The notes: a model not told the origin generated them from the sequence alone. A stretch of DNA of 64,000 nt from Marinobacter sp. (GCA_022565395.1 JAIUMV010000004.1:142717-206716); one strand, 5' to 3'. Counted from the stretch's first letter, positions 1 through 9,244 are shown. Numbers and translations: made by a program.

Positions 1-1
1 C

Positions 2-541
2 GTCCGAGCGGAATACGCTGCTGAGGGTCTGGTGGCGCCGCGGATGGTGCCGCCCGGGCCGGAAAACCCCCTGGGACCCTATGCCCTTATGTTGAGCGCC
101 CGCAGTTACCTGATCCATGGCACCAACAAGCGTTTTGGTATCGGCATGCAGGTCAGTCGTGGCTGTTTCCGCATGTATAACCATGATATTTCGCGTTTTA
201 TCTATGAGGTGGAGCGCGGTACGCCGGTGGAGATCGTTGATCAGCCGGTGAAAATGGGATTTAGCGGCAAGGAAGTCTGGCTGGAAGTGCATCGGCGCTT
301 TGAAGACTATGACGATCAGGCTATGGATGAGGTCTGGCAGCAAGTCAGTCGCATGGTGGCCAGCTTCCGCGAGCAGCATCCCGGTGTTGAGTTGCAGCGG
401 GCGGCCATTGAGCTAGCCGTGGAGCAGGCGGATGGTGTGCCGCGGCTGATCGGTGAGCGGCTGGCGGATCCGTTGCAAACGGCAGACAGTACATCCCTTG
501 ATATGCTCAGTGCCGAGAAAGCCGCAGAGCAAATATTTTGA
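2..541 (+). CDS. L,D-transpeptidase (YkuD fold), 5' end outside window
   Basis: This is the C-terminal part of a periplasmic L,D-transpeptidase. Such enzymes form 3-3 peptidoglycan crosslinks or attach lipoproteins to peptidoglycan, using a catalytic cysteine. The reading frame is open back to base 2, so the gene begins upstream of the window; the GTG at 32 is only an internal codon. The sequence shows the typical YkuD order: a PAGP-like stretch (PPGPENPLGPYALML), then HGTN, then the active-site motif SRGCFRMYNHDI. About 100 residues follow the catalytic domain, a tail also seen in ErfK/YbiS-type proteins. An OprI-like lipoprotein, a possible substrate, and a second YkuD-fold gene lie within 4 kb. 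The family call is firm; the exact reaction is not determined. Confidence 0.9.
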   Translation, partial: VRAEYAAEGLVAPRMVPPGPENPLGPYALMLSARSYLIHGTNKRFGIGMQVSRGCFRMYNHDISRFIYEVERGTPVEIVDQPVKMGFSGKEVWLEVHRRFEDYDDQAMDEVWQQVSRMVASFREQHPGVELQRAAIELAVEQADGVPRLIGERLADPLQTADSTSLDMLSAEKAAEQIF

Positions 542-641
542 TCTATTGGCCGGGTTTCGGGCGTAATCCTCAGTAGTTCGCTGTCGGAATGCTATGCTGG
601 TTATCAGCGGCTAACGATCGTAATTCATTGAGGAGTCAGCG

Positions 642-2108
642 ATGTTGTTTCAGCTTGCACGTTCCGGACAGGCCCCAAGGTTGGCCGCCTGGCTCTTTCT
701 CCTGCTGCTGGGCATGGTGCTGGCGGGCCTGTCACTGGTGGCTTCGGTGCAAGCGGAAGATCAGCCAGATAGCCGAAAAACCGGGCTGATACTCACTGTT
801 GAGGGTGCCATTGGGCCTGCCACCATGGACTATCTCAGCCGTGGCCTGCAACGTGCGGCTGAGGAAAACGCTGAGATCGTTATTATCCAGATGGATACCC
901 CCGGTGGACTGATGGATTCCATGCGGGCCATTATCAAGGACATTCTTGCCTCCCCCGTACCTGTCGTTACCTATGTTTCCCCCTCGGGTGCCCGCGCTGC
1001 GAGTGCTGGTACTTTTATCCTTTACGGCAGCCATATTGCAGCCATGGCGCCAGCCACGCATTTGGGCTCTGCGACACCCATACAGATGGGGGGCATGCCC
1101 GGTGCGCCGGAAGAACCACAACCGCGTGAAGAGCGTAGCAGCGAGTCAGAGGCCAGTTATGACAGTGAAGCCTCTGACAGCGCGGAACCAAGGGAGGCGG
1201 AAAAGCGCCGTGGTGCTACCGCGCTGGAGCGCAAGGTGCTGGAGGATGCGGTTGCCTATATCCGTGAATTAGCCGAGAAGCATGGCCGTAATGCCGATTG
1301 GGCAGAGCAGGCGGTGCGGGAAGCAGTCAACCTGGGCTCCCGGGAAGCGCTGGAAATGAATGTGGTGGATGTGGTGGCCACTGATCTGCAGGATCTGCTC
1401 ACCCAGGTGCACGGCCGCACCGTGTCCATGGCCTACGGTGAGCGCACATTGGATACCGCAGACGTGAGTCTGACCCGACTGGACCCGGATTGGCGCACCA
1501 GCCTGCTGTCGGTCATTACCAATCCCAATGTTGCCTACTTTCTGATGATCATCGGCTTCTACGGCATCATGTTTGAGCTTTCCAATCCTGGCAGTCTGGT
1601 GCCCGGTGTGATTGGTGCTATCTGCCTTATCCTTGCGCTGTTTTCCTTCCAGGTGCTGTCCGTGAACTACGCCGGGCTGGCGCTGATACTGTTGGGGCTG
1701 GCCTTTATCGTGGCGGAAGTGTTTATGCCCAGTTTCGGGATACTGGGGGTGGGCGGGATCATTGCTTTTGTGGTGGGCTCCATCATCCTGATGGATGGCG
1801 CCCACCAGGATGTGTCTATCCCCATGGTGGGGGGTATTGCGGCCGTCGCAGCGGGCTTTATGCTGTGGACCGTCACCCGGTTCATGACTATCCGGCGGCG
1901 CCAGGTGGTCAGCGGTGTGGAGCAGATGAATCATGCCATCGTCCAGGCTCTGGATGAGTTCCAGCCTGTAGGGGCCGGTTTCCGTGGTCATGTCCGCCTC
2001 AATGGCGAGCGCTGGAATGCAGTTGCTGAAAGCCCTGTTCAGCCCGGACAGTCGGTAGAAGTGGTGCGGATCGAAGGATTGACGGTGCACGTTGCGACCA
2101 GATCCTGA
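642..2108 (+). CDS. NfeD-type membrane serine protease (ClpP-like, long form)
   Basis: Membrane-bound ClpP-class protease of the long NfeD family (488 aa). A signal peptide or anchor lies at about residues 15-38. A ClpP-like domain follows (about 47-260), with the nucleophile in ARAASAGTF (Ser121) and a plausible partner Lys198 in LERKVLED. Between them is an acidic, Ser/Glu-rich insertion (about 155-190) that looks disordered. Residues about 285-410 hold four to five membrane segments, and the last 60 residues match the NfeD OB-fold domain. GAGGAG lies 7 bases before the ATG. The next gene is a slipin, the classic NfeD partner (the PH1510/PH1511 pair of Pyrococcus), so this protease probably cleaves or regulates the slipin. 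Confidence 0.9.
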   Translation: MLFQLARSGQAPRLAAWLFLLLLGMVLAGLSLVASVQAEDQPDSRKTGLILTVEGAIGPATMDYLSRGLQRAAEENAEIVIIQMDTPGGLMDSMRAIIKDILASPVPVVTYVSPSGARAASAGTFILYGSHIAAMAPATHLGSATPIQMGGMPGAPEEPQPREERSSESEASYDSEASDSAEPREAEKRRGATALERKVLEDAVAYIRELAEKHGRNADWAEQAVREAVNLGSREALEMNVVDVVATDLQDLLTQVHGRTVSMAYGERTLDTADVSLTRLDPDWRTSLLSVITNPNVAYFLMIIGFYGIMFELSNPGSLVPGVIGAICLILALFSFQVLSVNYAGLALILLGLAFIVAEVFMPSFGILGVGGIIAFVVGSIILMDGAHQDVSIPMVGGIAAVAAGFMLWTVTRFMTIRRRQVVSGVEQMNHAIVQALDEFQPVGAGFRGHVRLNGERWNAVAESPVQPGQSVEVVRIEGLTVHVATRS

Positions 2109-2194
2109 TGTTCAAGTATTGAAAAACCGTTCGGTGGTGGCCGCTGTGAGGCTGCTGCCGGGCACATTCCCAGAGTCATGTGACAGGAGGTTTT

Positions 2195-2965
2195 ATGGTT
2201 GGTGATCTGATTCCCTATTTAGCACCGGTGGTGCTGTTATTGGTCATTTTGAGCGCAGCGATCCGAATCCTGCCGGAGTATGAGCGGGGCGTGGTATTTT
2301 TCCTGGGGCGGTTTCAGGGGATAAAAGGGCCGGGTCTGGTGATTATTATTCCCGGGCTGCAACAGATGGTTCGGGTTGATCTGCGGGTGATTACGCTGGA
2401 TGTGCCCAGCCAGGATGTGATCTCCAAGGACAACGTGACCGTGCGGGTTAATGCGGTGCTTTACTTCCGGGTTGTGGACCCGGAGCGCGCCATTATCCGG
2501 GTGGAAGACTTTGGCGCCGCTACCAGCCAGTTGGCGCAGACCACCCTGCGGTCCGTCTTGGGCAAGCACGATCTGGATGAGATGTTGTCTGAGCGGGACA
2601 AATTGAATAGTGATATTCAGGAAATTCTTGATGCCCAGACCGAAGAATGGGGTATCAAGGTGGCCAACGTGGAAATCAAGCACGTGGACCTGAATGAGTC
2701 CATGATTCGCGCTATCGCCCGTCAGGCGGAGGCCGAGCGCGAACGGCGGGCCAAGGTTATTCATGCGGAGGGTGAGCTGCAGGCTTCCAAGAAGCTGGTA
2801 GAAGCAGCAGATGAACTCTCCAAGAACCCCAGTGCCATGCAGCTGCGTTATCTGCAAACGCTGGCGGACATGAGTACCAATAACACCTCTACCATTGTGT
2901 TCCCGCTACCCATGGATCTGATTAACAGCCTTGTTAAGGATCGGGGTGCCGCAAAGCGGGATTAG
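2195..2965 (+). CDS. Slipin / stomatin-like SPFH-band 7 protein
   Basis: Membrane-anchored SPFH/band 7 protein (257 aa from the ATG at 2195). The reading frame extends to a GTG at 2180, but a strong AGGAGG at 2185-2190 sits just before the internal ATG, which decides the start. A single hydrophobic N-terminal segment (about residues 5-25) is followed by the SPFH domain ([13 protein letters not shown], then PGLVIIIP), then a Glu/Ala/Arg-rich coiled coil beginning near [13 protein letters not shown], typical of oligomeric slipins. It lies 86 bases downstream of the NfeD protease, presumably in the same transcript. Members form membrane microdomain scaffolds and pair with NfeD; a specific physiological role is not visible here. 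Confidence 0.9.
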   Translation: MVGDLIPYLAPVVLLLVILSAAIRILPEYERGVVFFLGRFQGIKGPGLVIIIPGLQQMVRVDLRVITLDVPSQDVISKDNVTVRVNAVLYFRVVDPERAIIRVEDFGAATSQLAQTTLRSVLGKHDLDEMLSERDKLNSDIQEILDAQTEEWGIKVANVEIKHVDLNESMIRAIARQAEAERERRAKVIHAEGELQASKKLVEAADELSKNPSAMQLRYLQTLADMSTNNTSTIVFPLPMDLINSLVKDRGAAKRD

Positions 2966-2986
2966 TGTATAGCTGCTGAAAAACAG

Positions 2987-3014
2987 AAAAGGCCGGTTAA
3001 ACCGGCCTTTTCTG
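2987..3014. terminator. Bidirectional rho-independent terminator
   Basis: A perfect 12-bp inverted repeat (AAAAGGCCGGTT / AACCGGCCTTTT) flanked by A- and T-rich bases lies between the convergent slipin and OprI-like lipoprotein genes, so it can terminate both. Confidence 0.85.
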
Positions 3015-3033
3015 CATTCGCGGCTTAGCCCAA

Positions 3034-3318
3034 TTATTTGCGGCTAGACTGCTCCAGCATGCGACGAGCGCGCTCGTTCGCTTGGTCAGCAGACTGCTGG
3101 GCAGCTTTGGCAGCAGCCAGAGCTTCGTCTGCAGTACGCTGAGCGTTGTTGGCGCGAGTCAGGGCATTGTTGGCAGTGTTCAGAGCGTTACCGGCAGTCT
3201 GCTCAGCGGAGCTGGCAGAAGCGGCTGCACGATCGATGGCGTCCTGATCGGCGGTGGAGGCACAGCCAGCAGTCAGAGCGATGGCGGCGGCAAACCCTGC
3301 GATAGTCAACTTACGCAT
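3034..3318 (-). CDS. OprI/Lpp-like alanine-zipper outer-membrane lipoprotein
   Basis: Small (94 aa) outer-membrane lipoprotein. A short signal peptide ends in the lipobox LTAGC (Cys19). The rest is an Ala/Asn/Gln-rich helix with clear heptads, expected to form an alanine-zipper trimer. It ends in ERARRMLEQSSRK, very close to the end of Pseudomonas OprI (ERALRMLEKASRK). The terminal Lys is the residue that L,D-transpeptidases link to diaminopimelate in Lpp-type proteins. AAGGGG precedes the start. It is probably an abundant structural lipoprotein tethering the outer membrane to peptidoglycan. Covalent attachment is an inference; some OprI-type proteins are mostly free. Confidence 0.9.
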   Translation of the reverse strand: MRKLTIAGFAAAIALTAGCASTADQDAIDRAAASASSAEQTAGNALNTANNALTRANNAQRTADEALAAAKAAQQSADQANERARRMLEQSSRK

Positions 3319-3550
3319 TTTACTTTCCCCTTATTGGTCGTTTTGGCGTCCTATGGAATTGGCTTCCATGGTTGCTGATACGTGTAGCTGCACCAGCGAC
3401 CGTCAGCATAAGCTGTCGGTTTCGTCAAAGAGTGTAAAACACTCTGTGTTCAAATGTTAACTCATGATAGGTAAAAGTTCTTAGCCACTTACCAGTAATT
3501 AATATTGCAGTAACGCTTGGCGGTCGTTTTCGGTTCCCGGAAAGCGCTTG

Positions 3551-4138
3551 TCAGGGATGGATTTTGATGGGTGTGCCATCCGCCACCAGGTGCCAGATTT
3601 CGTCCATTTCTTCGTTGGTGACAGCGATGCAGCCGTTGGTCCAGTCCAGTCCTGCATAGGCAAAGGCCCAGTCGCCTGCGTCATTGGGCAGGCCATGAAT
3701 CATGATGTGACCGCCGGGGTCCAGGCCCCAGGCTTCCGCCAGCTCACGGTCACGTTCATTGGGGTAGGAAATATGGATTGATTTGTGGAACTGGCTGTTG
3801 GGGTTGCGCCAATCCAGAATGTATTCACCTTCCGGGGTTCGCTGGTCGCCGGCATAAAGCTTGTGACCAACAGGATTCTCCCCCAGGGAGATCTGATAGC
3901 TACGTACCACCTGATTGTCGGCTTTGAGGTGCAGTTGGCGCTTGCCCTTGTAGACCACCACCCGGTCAACCCGGGGCGCTTCCAGTACCGGATTACGCGG
4001 TTTGGGAATGGGCGTATAGGAGGGGTCGAGCATGGCCAGCTCGGCAGTACTGTAGCCAGGTACAGGGTAGTCTGCCCAGGCAGGGGCGGCAACCAGCCAG
4101 CACAAAGTCAGGATCAGAGAGGTAAATCGACTCACCAT
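3551..4138 (-). CDS. L,D-transpeptidase-fold protein, DpaA/YafK-like
   Basis: Periplasmic YkuD-fold protein of about 195 aa with an N-terminal signal peptide ending near APAWA. The catalytic region is clear: GGHIMIHGLPN, then the active-site motif TNGCIAVTNEEMDEIW. The arrangement resembles the short DpaA (YafK/LdtF) group, whose E. coli member hydrolyses the Lpp-peptidoglycan bond, more than long crosslinking Ldts. A TTG at 4150 is in frame upstream; I prefer the ATG at 4138, although neither has a strong ribosome binding site. It lies beside the OprI-like gene on the same strand, which fits a role in attaching or releasing that lipoprotein. Transpeptidase versus amidase activity cannot be told from sequence. 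Confidence 0.85.
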   Translation of the reverse strand: MVSRFTSLILTLCWLVAAPAWADYPVPGYSTAELAMLDPSYTPIPKPRNPVLEAPRVDRVVVYKGKRQLHLKADNQVVRSYQISLGENPVGHKLYAGDQRTPEGEYILDWRNPNSQFHKSIHISYPNERDRELAEAWGLDPGGHIMIHGLPNDAGDWAFAYAGLDWTNGCIAVTNEEMDEIWHLVADGTPIKIHP

Positions 4139-4236
4139 TATCACGCACAACCGATTAGGGGTAACACAGAAGCCTTCAGCTCCGTAGTTATAGCATACAG
4201 ACCTTTCCCGCCGCAGTCCGTCACCGCAACCGTTTG

Positions 4237-5223
4237 TTACGAAGTTAGAGCCAGATCACGTAGCTGTTGGTCCAGTGCTTCAATGGGTAACGGCTGGTTA
4301 GCGATAATCTCAAGTCGTGAGTCGTCTCGGGCGTCAGCACTGTTTGCGCTGAAGCAGCCGTCAGCCACGTTGATGGCAAGCCAGCCATCGTCCGTATGGA
4401 CCACCCCTTTAACGCGCAGGAAGCGCTCGTCCATGATGAAAGCCAAGAGCGCCTGAGGGTTGAACAGCGTAGCGGGGGCAACTCGCCAGCCCAGGCTGTA
4501 ATGCCCCTGGCCACGATTGACGCGGCACTGCCAGGGCTCATCGTCAAGGCTGGGTTGGGGGCGCGTGGGGGGCGTCAGTGCGTGGTTGTGCTGGTGGCTG
4601 GCAGGCACATCCACCTGGCGGTCACCGTGGCGACCAGCCAGCCAGGCCATATCCAGCTGCCCGTCCCGGGTAAGGGTAACAAGCCGCTTGGCCGGCTCCA
4701 GTCTTTCCGCCCAGGCGTGAAATGCGTCAATCTCTTCGGCAGAGCAAAGGTCGGTTTTGTTGGCCACCAGCACATCTGCAACGGCCACCTGGTCCCGGAA
4801 CTGGTCGCTGGTCTGAACACGTGAGTCACTGAGCTTGCGGGGATCCACCAGTGTGACAATGGTGCCGAGTGACAGCACCTCTCTATAGAACTGACCTGTC
4901 AGCGTCTCGATGATCTGTGCCGGGTGTCCCAGTCCGGTAGGCTCTATAAGCAACCGGTCTGGCTTGGCCCGCTGAATCAGCATGTTCAGACCCATCTGCA
5001 TGGGCAGGCCGGACACGCAGCACATGCAGCCACCGGGAACTTCCCGCACCACCACGCCCTGCTGTTGCATCAGGGCACCATCAATCCCCACTTCGCCAAA
5101 TTCATTCACCAAAACGGCCCAGGTTTCGTCTGTTGGCTTGCGTTGCAGCAGGTCGAGAATGGCGGTGGTCTTGCCTGCGCCTAGGAAGCCAAGGATCAGG
5201 TGAGTGGGTATCGGCTGGGTCAT
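4237..5223 (-). CDS. COG0523 G3E-family GTPase (putative zinc metallochaperone)
   Basis: Cytoplasmic GTPase of the CobW/COG0523 family (328 aa). Walker A is GFLGAGKTT at 12-20. The metal-binding CxCC motif (GGCMCC, 66-69) follows, then LIEPTGLGHP (Walker B region) and NKTD. A His-containing linker (SHQHNHAL) leads into the C-terminal CobW_C domain. Family members load metal, usually zinc, into client proteins under starvation. It is divergent from a second COG0523 gene, and the 89 bases between them contain a perfect Zur-type palindrome, so zinc repression is likely. Its sequence differs clearly from the neighbour, so the two are not recent duplicates. Confidence 0.88.
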   Translation of the reverse strand: MTQPIPTHLILGFLGAGKTTAILDLLQRKPTDETWAVLVNEFGEVGIDGALMQQQGVVVREVPGGCMCCVSGLPMQMGLNMLIQRAKPDRLLIEPTGLGHPAQIIETLTGQFYREVLSLGTIVTLVDPRKLSDSRVQTSDQFRDQVAVADVLVANKTDLCSAEEIDAFHAWAERLEPAKRLVTLTRDGQLDMAWLAGRHGDRQVDVPASHQHNHALTPPTRPQPSLDDEPWQCRVNRGQGHYSLGWRVAPATLFNPQALLAFIMDERFLRVKGVVHTDDGWLAINVADGCFSANSADARDDSRLEIIANQPLPIEALDQQLRDLALTS

Positions 5224-5277
5224 GGGTATCCATCAGTTGACTTGTCTGCCGGGCATTGTACCATGCTGCGTTATATA

Positions 5278-5292
5278 TGTTATAACATAACA
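5278..5292. promoter_or_regulatory. Predicted Zur box in a divergent promoter
   Basis: TGTTATAACATAACA contains a perfect palindrome GTTAT-AAC-ATAAC (5279-5291), matching the gammaproteobacterial Zur operator pattern GTTAT(N3)ATAAC. It lies 55 bases from the ATG of the left GTPase and 21 bases from that of the right GTPase, so one operator can repress both arms. The functions of the genes on the right arm (metal chaperone, zinc uptake) support it. Confidence 0.8.
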
Positions 5293-5312
5293 CTTTGAGA
5301 GAGGGTCACGTC

Positions 5313-6542
5313 ATGTCGCAGCAACAACGCCTGCCAGTTACGGTGCTATCCGGCTTCCTGGGCGCGGGTAAGACCACGCTGTTGAACCATGTCCTGAACA
5401 ATCGTGACGGGCTACGGGTCGCCGTGATCGTCAATGACATGAGCGAAGTGAATATTGATGCGGCGGTGGTGGGTGATCAGGTCCGCCTTGACCGGGTGGA
5501 TGAGAAGCTGGTGGAGATGTCCAACGGCTGTATCTGTTGCACCTTGCGGGAAGATTTGCTGATCCAGGTGGCTGCGCTGGCGGCGGAAGGGCGGTTTGAC
5601 TATCTGCTGATTGAATCCACCGGTATCTCCGAACCCATGCCGGTGGCAGAAACCTTCACCTTCACCGATGAAGAAGGGCGCTGCCTGGGCGATGTGGCCC
5701 GCCTGGACACTCTGGTGACGGTGGTGGACGGGGTTAACTTCCTGCGGGATTACCTGGAGGCCCCGGAGGTGGGTGATCGGGATCCCGGTGTGCACCCTGA
5801 TGACGACCGCAACCTTGCCGACCTGCTTATCGAACAGGTGGAGTTTGCCGACATTCTGGTGCTGAACAAAACCGACCTGCTGAGCGATGAGGACCGGGAT
5901 CGGCTGCGGACGATTCTGGCCAGACTGAATCCGGCGGCCGAGCTGATGGAATCCAGCTTTGGCAAGATCGACCCCCGGCGCATCCTCAATACCGGACGTT
6001 TTGATTTTGAAAGAGCGGCCGCAGCGCCAGGCTGGTTGCAGGTGCTGCGTGGTCAGGAGAGCAAAGAGACCGAGGAGTTTGGCATCGGCAGCTTTGTCTA
6101 CCAGGCGCGTCGTCCCTTCCATCCGCAGCGTTTCTACGACTTCCTGGCAGCCGGCTGGCAATTCGGTACCTTGATCCGCTCCAAAGGCTATTTCTGGTTA
6201 GCCAGCCGTTATGACTTTGCCGGTAGCTGGTCCCAGGCGGGCGGCATTATGCACCATGACATGGCCGGCTTGTTCTGGGCGGCCATGCCTGAGTCCCAGT
6301 GGCCGGAGGACCCGGCTTTCCTGCTGGAAATTCGCAAACGCTGGCAGTCACCTTACGGTGACCGGCGCCAGGAACTGGTGTTCATCGGCCAGAGCCTGAA
6401 TGAAGCCGGCGCCCGGGCTGCACTGGATCGTTGTCTGCTGACAGATGCTGAGCTGGCGGAAGGCCCCTCACGCTGGCGCCATTACCCCGACCCCTTCCCG
6501 GCCTGGGCCACAGTGCAGGCCGATGATGAGGTGCTGGCATGA
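5313..6542 (+). CDS. COG0523 GTPase, ZigA-like zinc chaperone
   Basis: Second COG0523-family GTPase (409 aa). GFLGAGKTT lies at 14-22, NGCICC at 71-76 (CxCC metal site), then ESTGISEP and NKTDLL for nucleotide binding. The long C-terminal domain (about 230-409) resembles the ZigA/YeiR subgroup. The frame opens at 5295, but the ATG at 5313, preceded by AGAGAGGG, gives the family's usual N-terminus. It is the first gene of the rightward zinc arm and overlaps the DUF1826 gene by 4 bases (ATGA). ZigA of Acinetobacter is a Zur-regulated zinc chaperone; the same role here is inferred from family and operator. Confidence 0.88.
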   Translation: MSQQQRLPVTVLSGFLGAGKTTLLNHVLNNRDGLRVAVIVNDMSEVNIDAAVVGDQVRLDRVDEKLVEMSNGCICCTLREDLLIQVAALAAEGRFDYLLIESTGISEPMPVAETFTFTDEEGRCLGDVARLDTLVTVVDGVNFLRDYLEAPEVGDRDPGVHPDDDRNLADLLIEQVEFADILVLNKTDLLSDEDRDRLRTILARLNPAAELMESSFGKIDPRRILNTGRFDFERAAAAPGWLQVLRGQESKETEEFGIGSFVYQARRPFHPQRFYDFLAAGWQFGTLIRSKGYFWLASRYDFAGSWSQAGGIMHHDMAGLFWAAMPESQWPEDPAFLLEIRKRWQSPYGDRRQELVFIGQSLNEAGARAALDRCLLTDAELAEGPSRWRHYPDPFPAWATVQADDEVLA

Positions 6543-7180
6543 ACACCAGCCCCTCCCCTGCGCTGCATTATGATGGCTCCGCCGTTGAGGGGCAGGAGTG
6601 GTCTGTGCTCACGGAGATCTTTGATCCGGATATCAACCTGGCCTTGATGTCCCGCCGGGTATCGCCAGCGGTGGTGGCGTTTGCACACGCCCTGCTGGCC
6701 GCCCGCCCCCACCTGCAACTACGGACCGTGTTGGCAGCGGGTGAAAAGGTTACGTCCATGCTGCCAGACTGGCTGCAGGCACTGCCCGGTGCCAAGGCCT
6801 GGTGTGACGATTTGCAACAGCTGGTGGATGCCTACCAGTGCCTGTTTGATCCTCCTGCCATTGGTCTTCGTCTGCATGGCCTGGACGATGTCATGTGCCC
6901 TCGCTTCCATGTGGATCGCGTTCCGGTTCGTCTGGTGACCACCTATGTAGGGCCCGCCACGGACTGGATTCGTCACCAGGACGCCTGTCGTGGTGACGGT
7001 CATGGACCGCTTCCGCCGCAAGATGAACAGGTTGTGCGTGCCATGCCCACGGGCGCGGTGGCACTGATGAAAGGCGAAGCCTGGGACGGCAATGAAGGGC
7101 GTGGACTGGTGCATCGCTCGCCGTCCGTACCGGCAGGCCAAAGGCGCCTGGTGCTGACCCTTGACTGGCTATCTGACTGA
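6539..7180 (+). CDS. DUF1826 family protein
   Basis: A 213-aa cytoplasmic protein that matches my recollection of the DUF1826 family, found next to COG0523 genes and zinc-responsive loci in other proteobacteria. No signal peptide or membrane segment is seen. Conserved-looking stretches include [17 protein letters not shown] and GPATDWIRH; this H-x-D pattern followed by a distal GLVHRSP looks like the metal/substrate residues of a double-stranded beta-helix fold, though I cannot confirm that. Translation is coupled to the upstream GTPase by an ATGA overlap, so it belongs to the zinc operon. Its biochemical role is unknown. Confidence 0.75.
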   Translation: MNTSPSPALHYDGSAVEGQEWSVLTEIFDPDINLALMSRRVSPAVVAFAHALLAARPHLQLRTVLAAGEKVTSMLPDWLQALPGAKAWCDDLQQLVDAYQCLFDPPAIGLRLHGLDDVMCPRFHVDRVPVRLVTTYVGPATDWIRHQDACRGDGHGPLPPQDEQVVRAMPTGAVALMKGEAWDGNEGRGLVHRSPSVPAGQRRLVLTLDWLSD

Positions 7181-7205
7181 TTTTCGTTGTCTCACGGAGT
7201 TACCC

Positions 7206-8315
7206 ATGAAATCCCTGCGTTTGTTGCCTTTATCCATTGCCCTGTCAGCCGCGGCCGCTCTGCCCGCTTACGCTGATCCGATGAACCCATCCATCAGCCT
7301 GATCCTGGATGGCTATTACAAATCCGGCACGACAGCGCTCAGTGAGCGTGAAAGTGGCTTTGGCCTCGGTCATACCGAGCTGACCCTCAGTGCACCGGTA
7401 GACGATATGTTTTTTGGCCAGTTGACGGCGGTTCTGGACAACCACCATGGCCATACGGAAATCGAGATTGAAGAGGCGTTTATACAGACCCTGCGGTTGC
7501 CTTATGGCCTGTCGTTAAAGGCCGGGCGCTTTTTGTCTCAGGTGGGCTATCTGAATAGCCGCCATATGCATGATGATGACTTTGTCGAACGCCCGGCGGC
7601 TTATCGGGCCATGCTTGGCTCCCACTATTTCGATGATGGTGTGCAGTTGAATCTGGTTTTGCCTACGGCCTTCTATTGGCAAATTGGCGTTGAGCTGTTC
7701 AACGGCAGTCAGCTGACCGGTGGCCATAGTCATGAGGATGTAGGTGTCTTTACGCTCAACACCCGGCTGGGTGCTGATCTTGGCGAATCCCATAGCTGGC
7801 AACTGGGGCTCAGCTATCTGCACAAGGATGGACACGACCACGACCACGACCACGACCACGATCACGACCATGATCACGTGCATGCTGCTCAGTATACCGG
7901 TGAGCACCTCTACATCGCCGACCTGGTCTGGAAATGGTCGCCAGCGGGGAATACCCGTCAGCAGCAGTTGGTGCTGAGTGGTGAGTTCCTGTATGCCACC
8001 GATCCGATTGAGAACGCCCGCTCCGGCGATTATCACCGTGGCTGGTATGGCTCAGCGGTTTACCGTTTCCATCCGCAGTGGCAAGTGGGCGCGCGATATG
8101 GCCAGGCGGATCTCAAGGACGCCCATGGCGATCACTTTCACGGTGACCAGCGTATCCGCGAAACCGATCTTATGGTCAGTTGGCAGCACTCCCATTTCTC
8201 GACCCTGCGCCTGCAGTACACTCATCAGGACACCGTAGGCTTTAACCATGATGACCAGGTGGTCACCCTGCAATACGTCATGAGTCTGGGTGCTCACGGC
8301 GCTCACGCCTACTGA
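7206..8315 (+). CDS. His-rich outer-membrane beta-barrel, probably zinc related
   Basis: A 369-aa exported protein. The ATG at 7206 gives a clean signal peptide ending in ALPAYA; an upstream in-frame start at 7161 would overlap the DUF1826 gene. The mature part alternates polar and hydrophobic residues and ends in an aromatic-rich strand, as in outer-membrane barrels. Near residues 208-225 is a run of His-Asp pairs encoded by a hexanucleotide repeat, likely an external loop that binds zinc. Many other His residues are scattered through it. No TonB plug domain is seen, so it is porin-like rather than a TonB receptor. It lies in the Zur-linked operon before the periplasmic zinc-binding protein, suggesting zinc capture or passage at the outer membrane. 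Confidence 0.7.
   Translation: MKSLRLLPLSIALSAAAALPAYADPMNPSISLILDGYYKSGTTALSERESGFGLGHTELTLSAPVDDMFFGQLTAVLDNHHGHTEIEIEEAFIQTLRLPYGLSLKAGRFLSQVGYLNSRHMHDDDFVERPAAYRAMLGSHYFDDGVQLNLVLPTAFYWQIGVELFNGSQLTGGHSHEDVGVFTLNTRLGADLGESHSWQLGLSYLHKDGHDHDHDHDHDHDHDHVHAAQYTGEHLYIADLVWKWSPAGNTRQQQLVLSGEFLYATDPIENARSGDYHRGWYGSAVYRFHPQWQVGARYGQADLKDAHGDHFHGDQRIRETDLMVSWQHSHFSTLRLQYTHQDTVGFNHDDQVVTLQYVMSLGAHGAHAY
7829..7884 (+). repeat. Hexanucleotide (GACCAC)n microsatellite inside a coding region
   Basis: Several consecutive GACCAC units, then GATCAC/GACCAT variants, encode alternating Asp and His in the outer-membrane protein. Because the unit is 6 bp, slippage would change the loop length without breaking the frame. 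Confidence 0.8.
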
Positions 8316-8323
8316 GGTTAGCT

Positions 8324-9244
8324 ATGATACTGATTCAGCGGTTTGTGCTTGGCCTTATTATGGCCGGCGCGTTGGTTGCGCCCGCTCATGCCCGCCTGCA
8401 GGTCTTTGCCTGCGAGCCGGAATGGGCCTGGCTGGTGACGGAGCTGCTACCGTCTGCGCAGGTGTTCACCGCCACCCATGCCCGCCAGGATCCGCATTAT
8501 GTTGAGGCCAGGCCTGGTTTGATTGCCGCTATGCGTCGGGCTGATCTTGCCGTTTGTACCGGTGCATCTCTGGAGGCGGGCTGGCTGCCCATGTTGCAAC
8601 AGCGGTCCGGCAACCGTCGGGTGCAGCCCGGTGCTACCGGGTTGTTTATGGCGGCTGACCACGTCACCTTGCGGCATGACCACGACCACGTACACATTGA
8701 CCGTACATTGGGAGACGTGCACCCGGAGGGAGACCCGCATTTCCAGCTTGATCCCGGTCGTTTGGCAGTGGTAGCTGCAGCGCTGGCCCAACGGCTTATG
8801 GTCCTACAGCCGGAGGAAGCCCTGAGTATTCAGCGGCGCTCGCTGCAATGGCAGGCAAACTGGGCCAGGCACCAGGCCCGGTGGCGAGTGGCTGCTGCGC
8901 AATTGCAAGGGCTGGCTGTAGTCACTCAGCACAGCAGCTTTGACTACCTGCTGTATTGGCTAGGGGTTGAGAAGCGAGCCGATCTGGAGCCTAAACCGGG
9001 CTTGCCCCCAACTGCGAGCCACCTGCGTGATCTTCTGGTGCAACTCCAGCGCACACCTGCCCAGGGTATTTTGGTTGCCAGTTACCAGAACGAGCGCCCT
9101 GCTGTCTGGCTGTCCCAGCAGACAGGTCTGCCCTACGCTGTCGTGCCCGCAACAGTAGACGAGCGCTCTGGCCATGGGGATATGGTGGGCTTGATTGACT
9201 ATCTGATCGCGACGCTGGCGGGCTTCCGGACACTGCCCGAATGA
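8324..9244 (+). CDS. ZnuA-like periplasmic metal-binding protein (cluster A-I SBP)
   Basis: Periplasmic zinc/manganese-type binding protein of 306 aa with a signal peptide ending near VAPAHA. Conserved cluster A-I features are visible: an early region with CEPEWAWLVTELL, the first metal-ligand His region (QDPHYVEARP), a His-rich loop (RHDHDHVHIDR), the second ligand region (GDPHFQLDP), a central helix, and later THSSFDYLLYWLG and LVASYQNERPA. Its translation is coupled to the downstream permease by an ATGA overlap. It would deliver zinc to that permease. It is shorter and more diverged than E. coli ZnuA, so the exact metal is an inference from the Zur box and neighbours. Confidence 0.85.
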   Translation: MILIQRFVLGLIMAGALVAPAHARLQVFACEPEWAWLVTELLPSAQVFTATHARQDPHYVEARPGLIAAMRRADLAVCTGASLEAGWLPMLQQRSGNRRVQPGATGLFMAADHVTLRHDHDHVHIDRTLGDVHPEGDPHFQLDPGRLAVVAAALAQRLMVLQPEEALSIQRRSLQWQANWARHQARWRVAAAQLQGLAVVTQHSSFDYLLYWLGVEKRADLEPKPGLPPTASHLRDLLVQLQRTPAQGILVASYQNERPAVWLSQQTGLPYAVVPATVDERSGHGDMVGLIDYLIATLAGFRTLPE

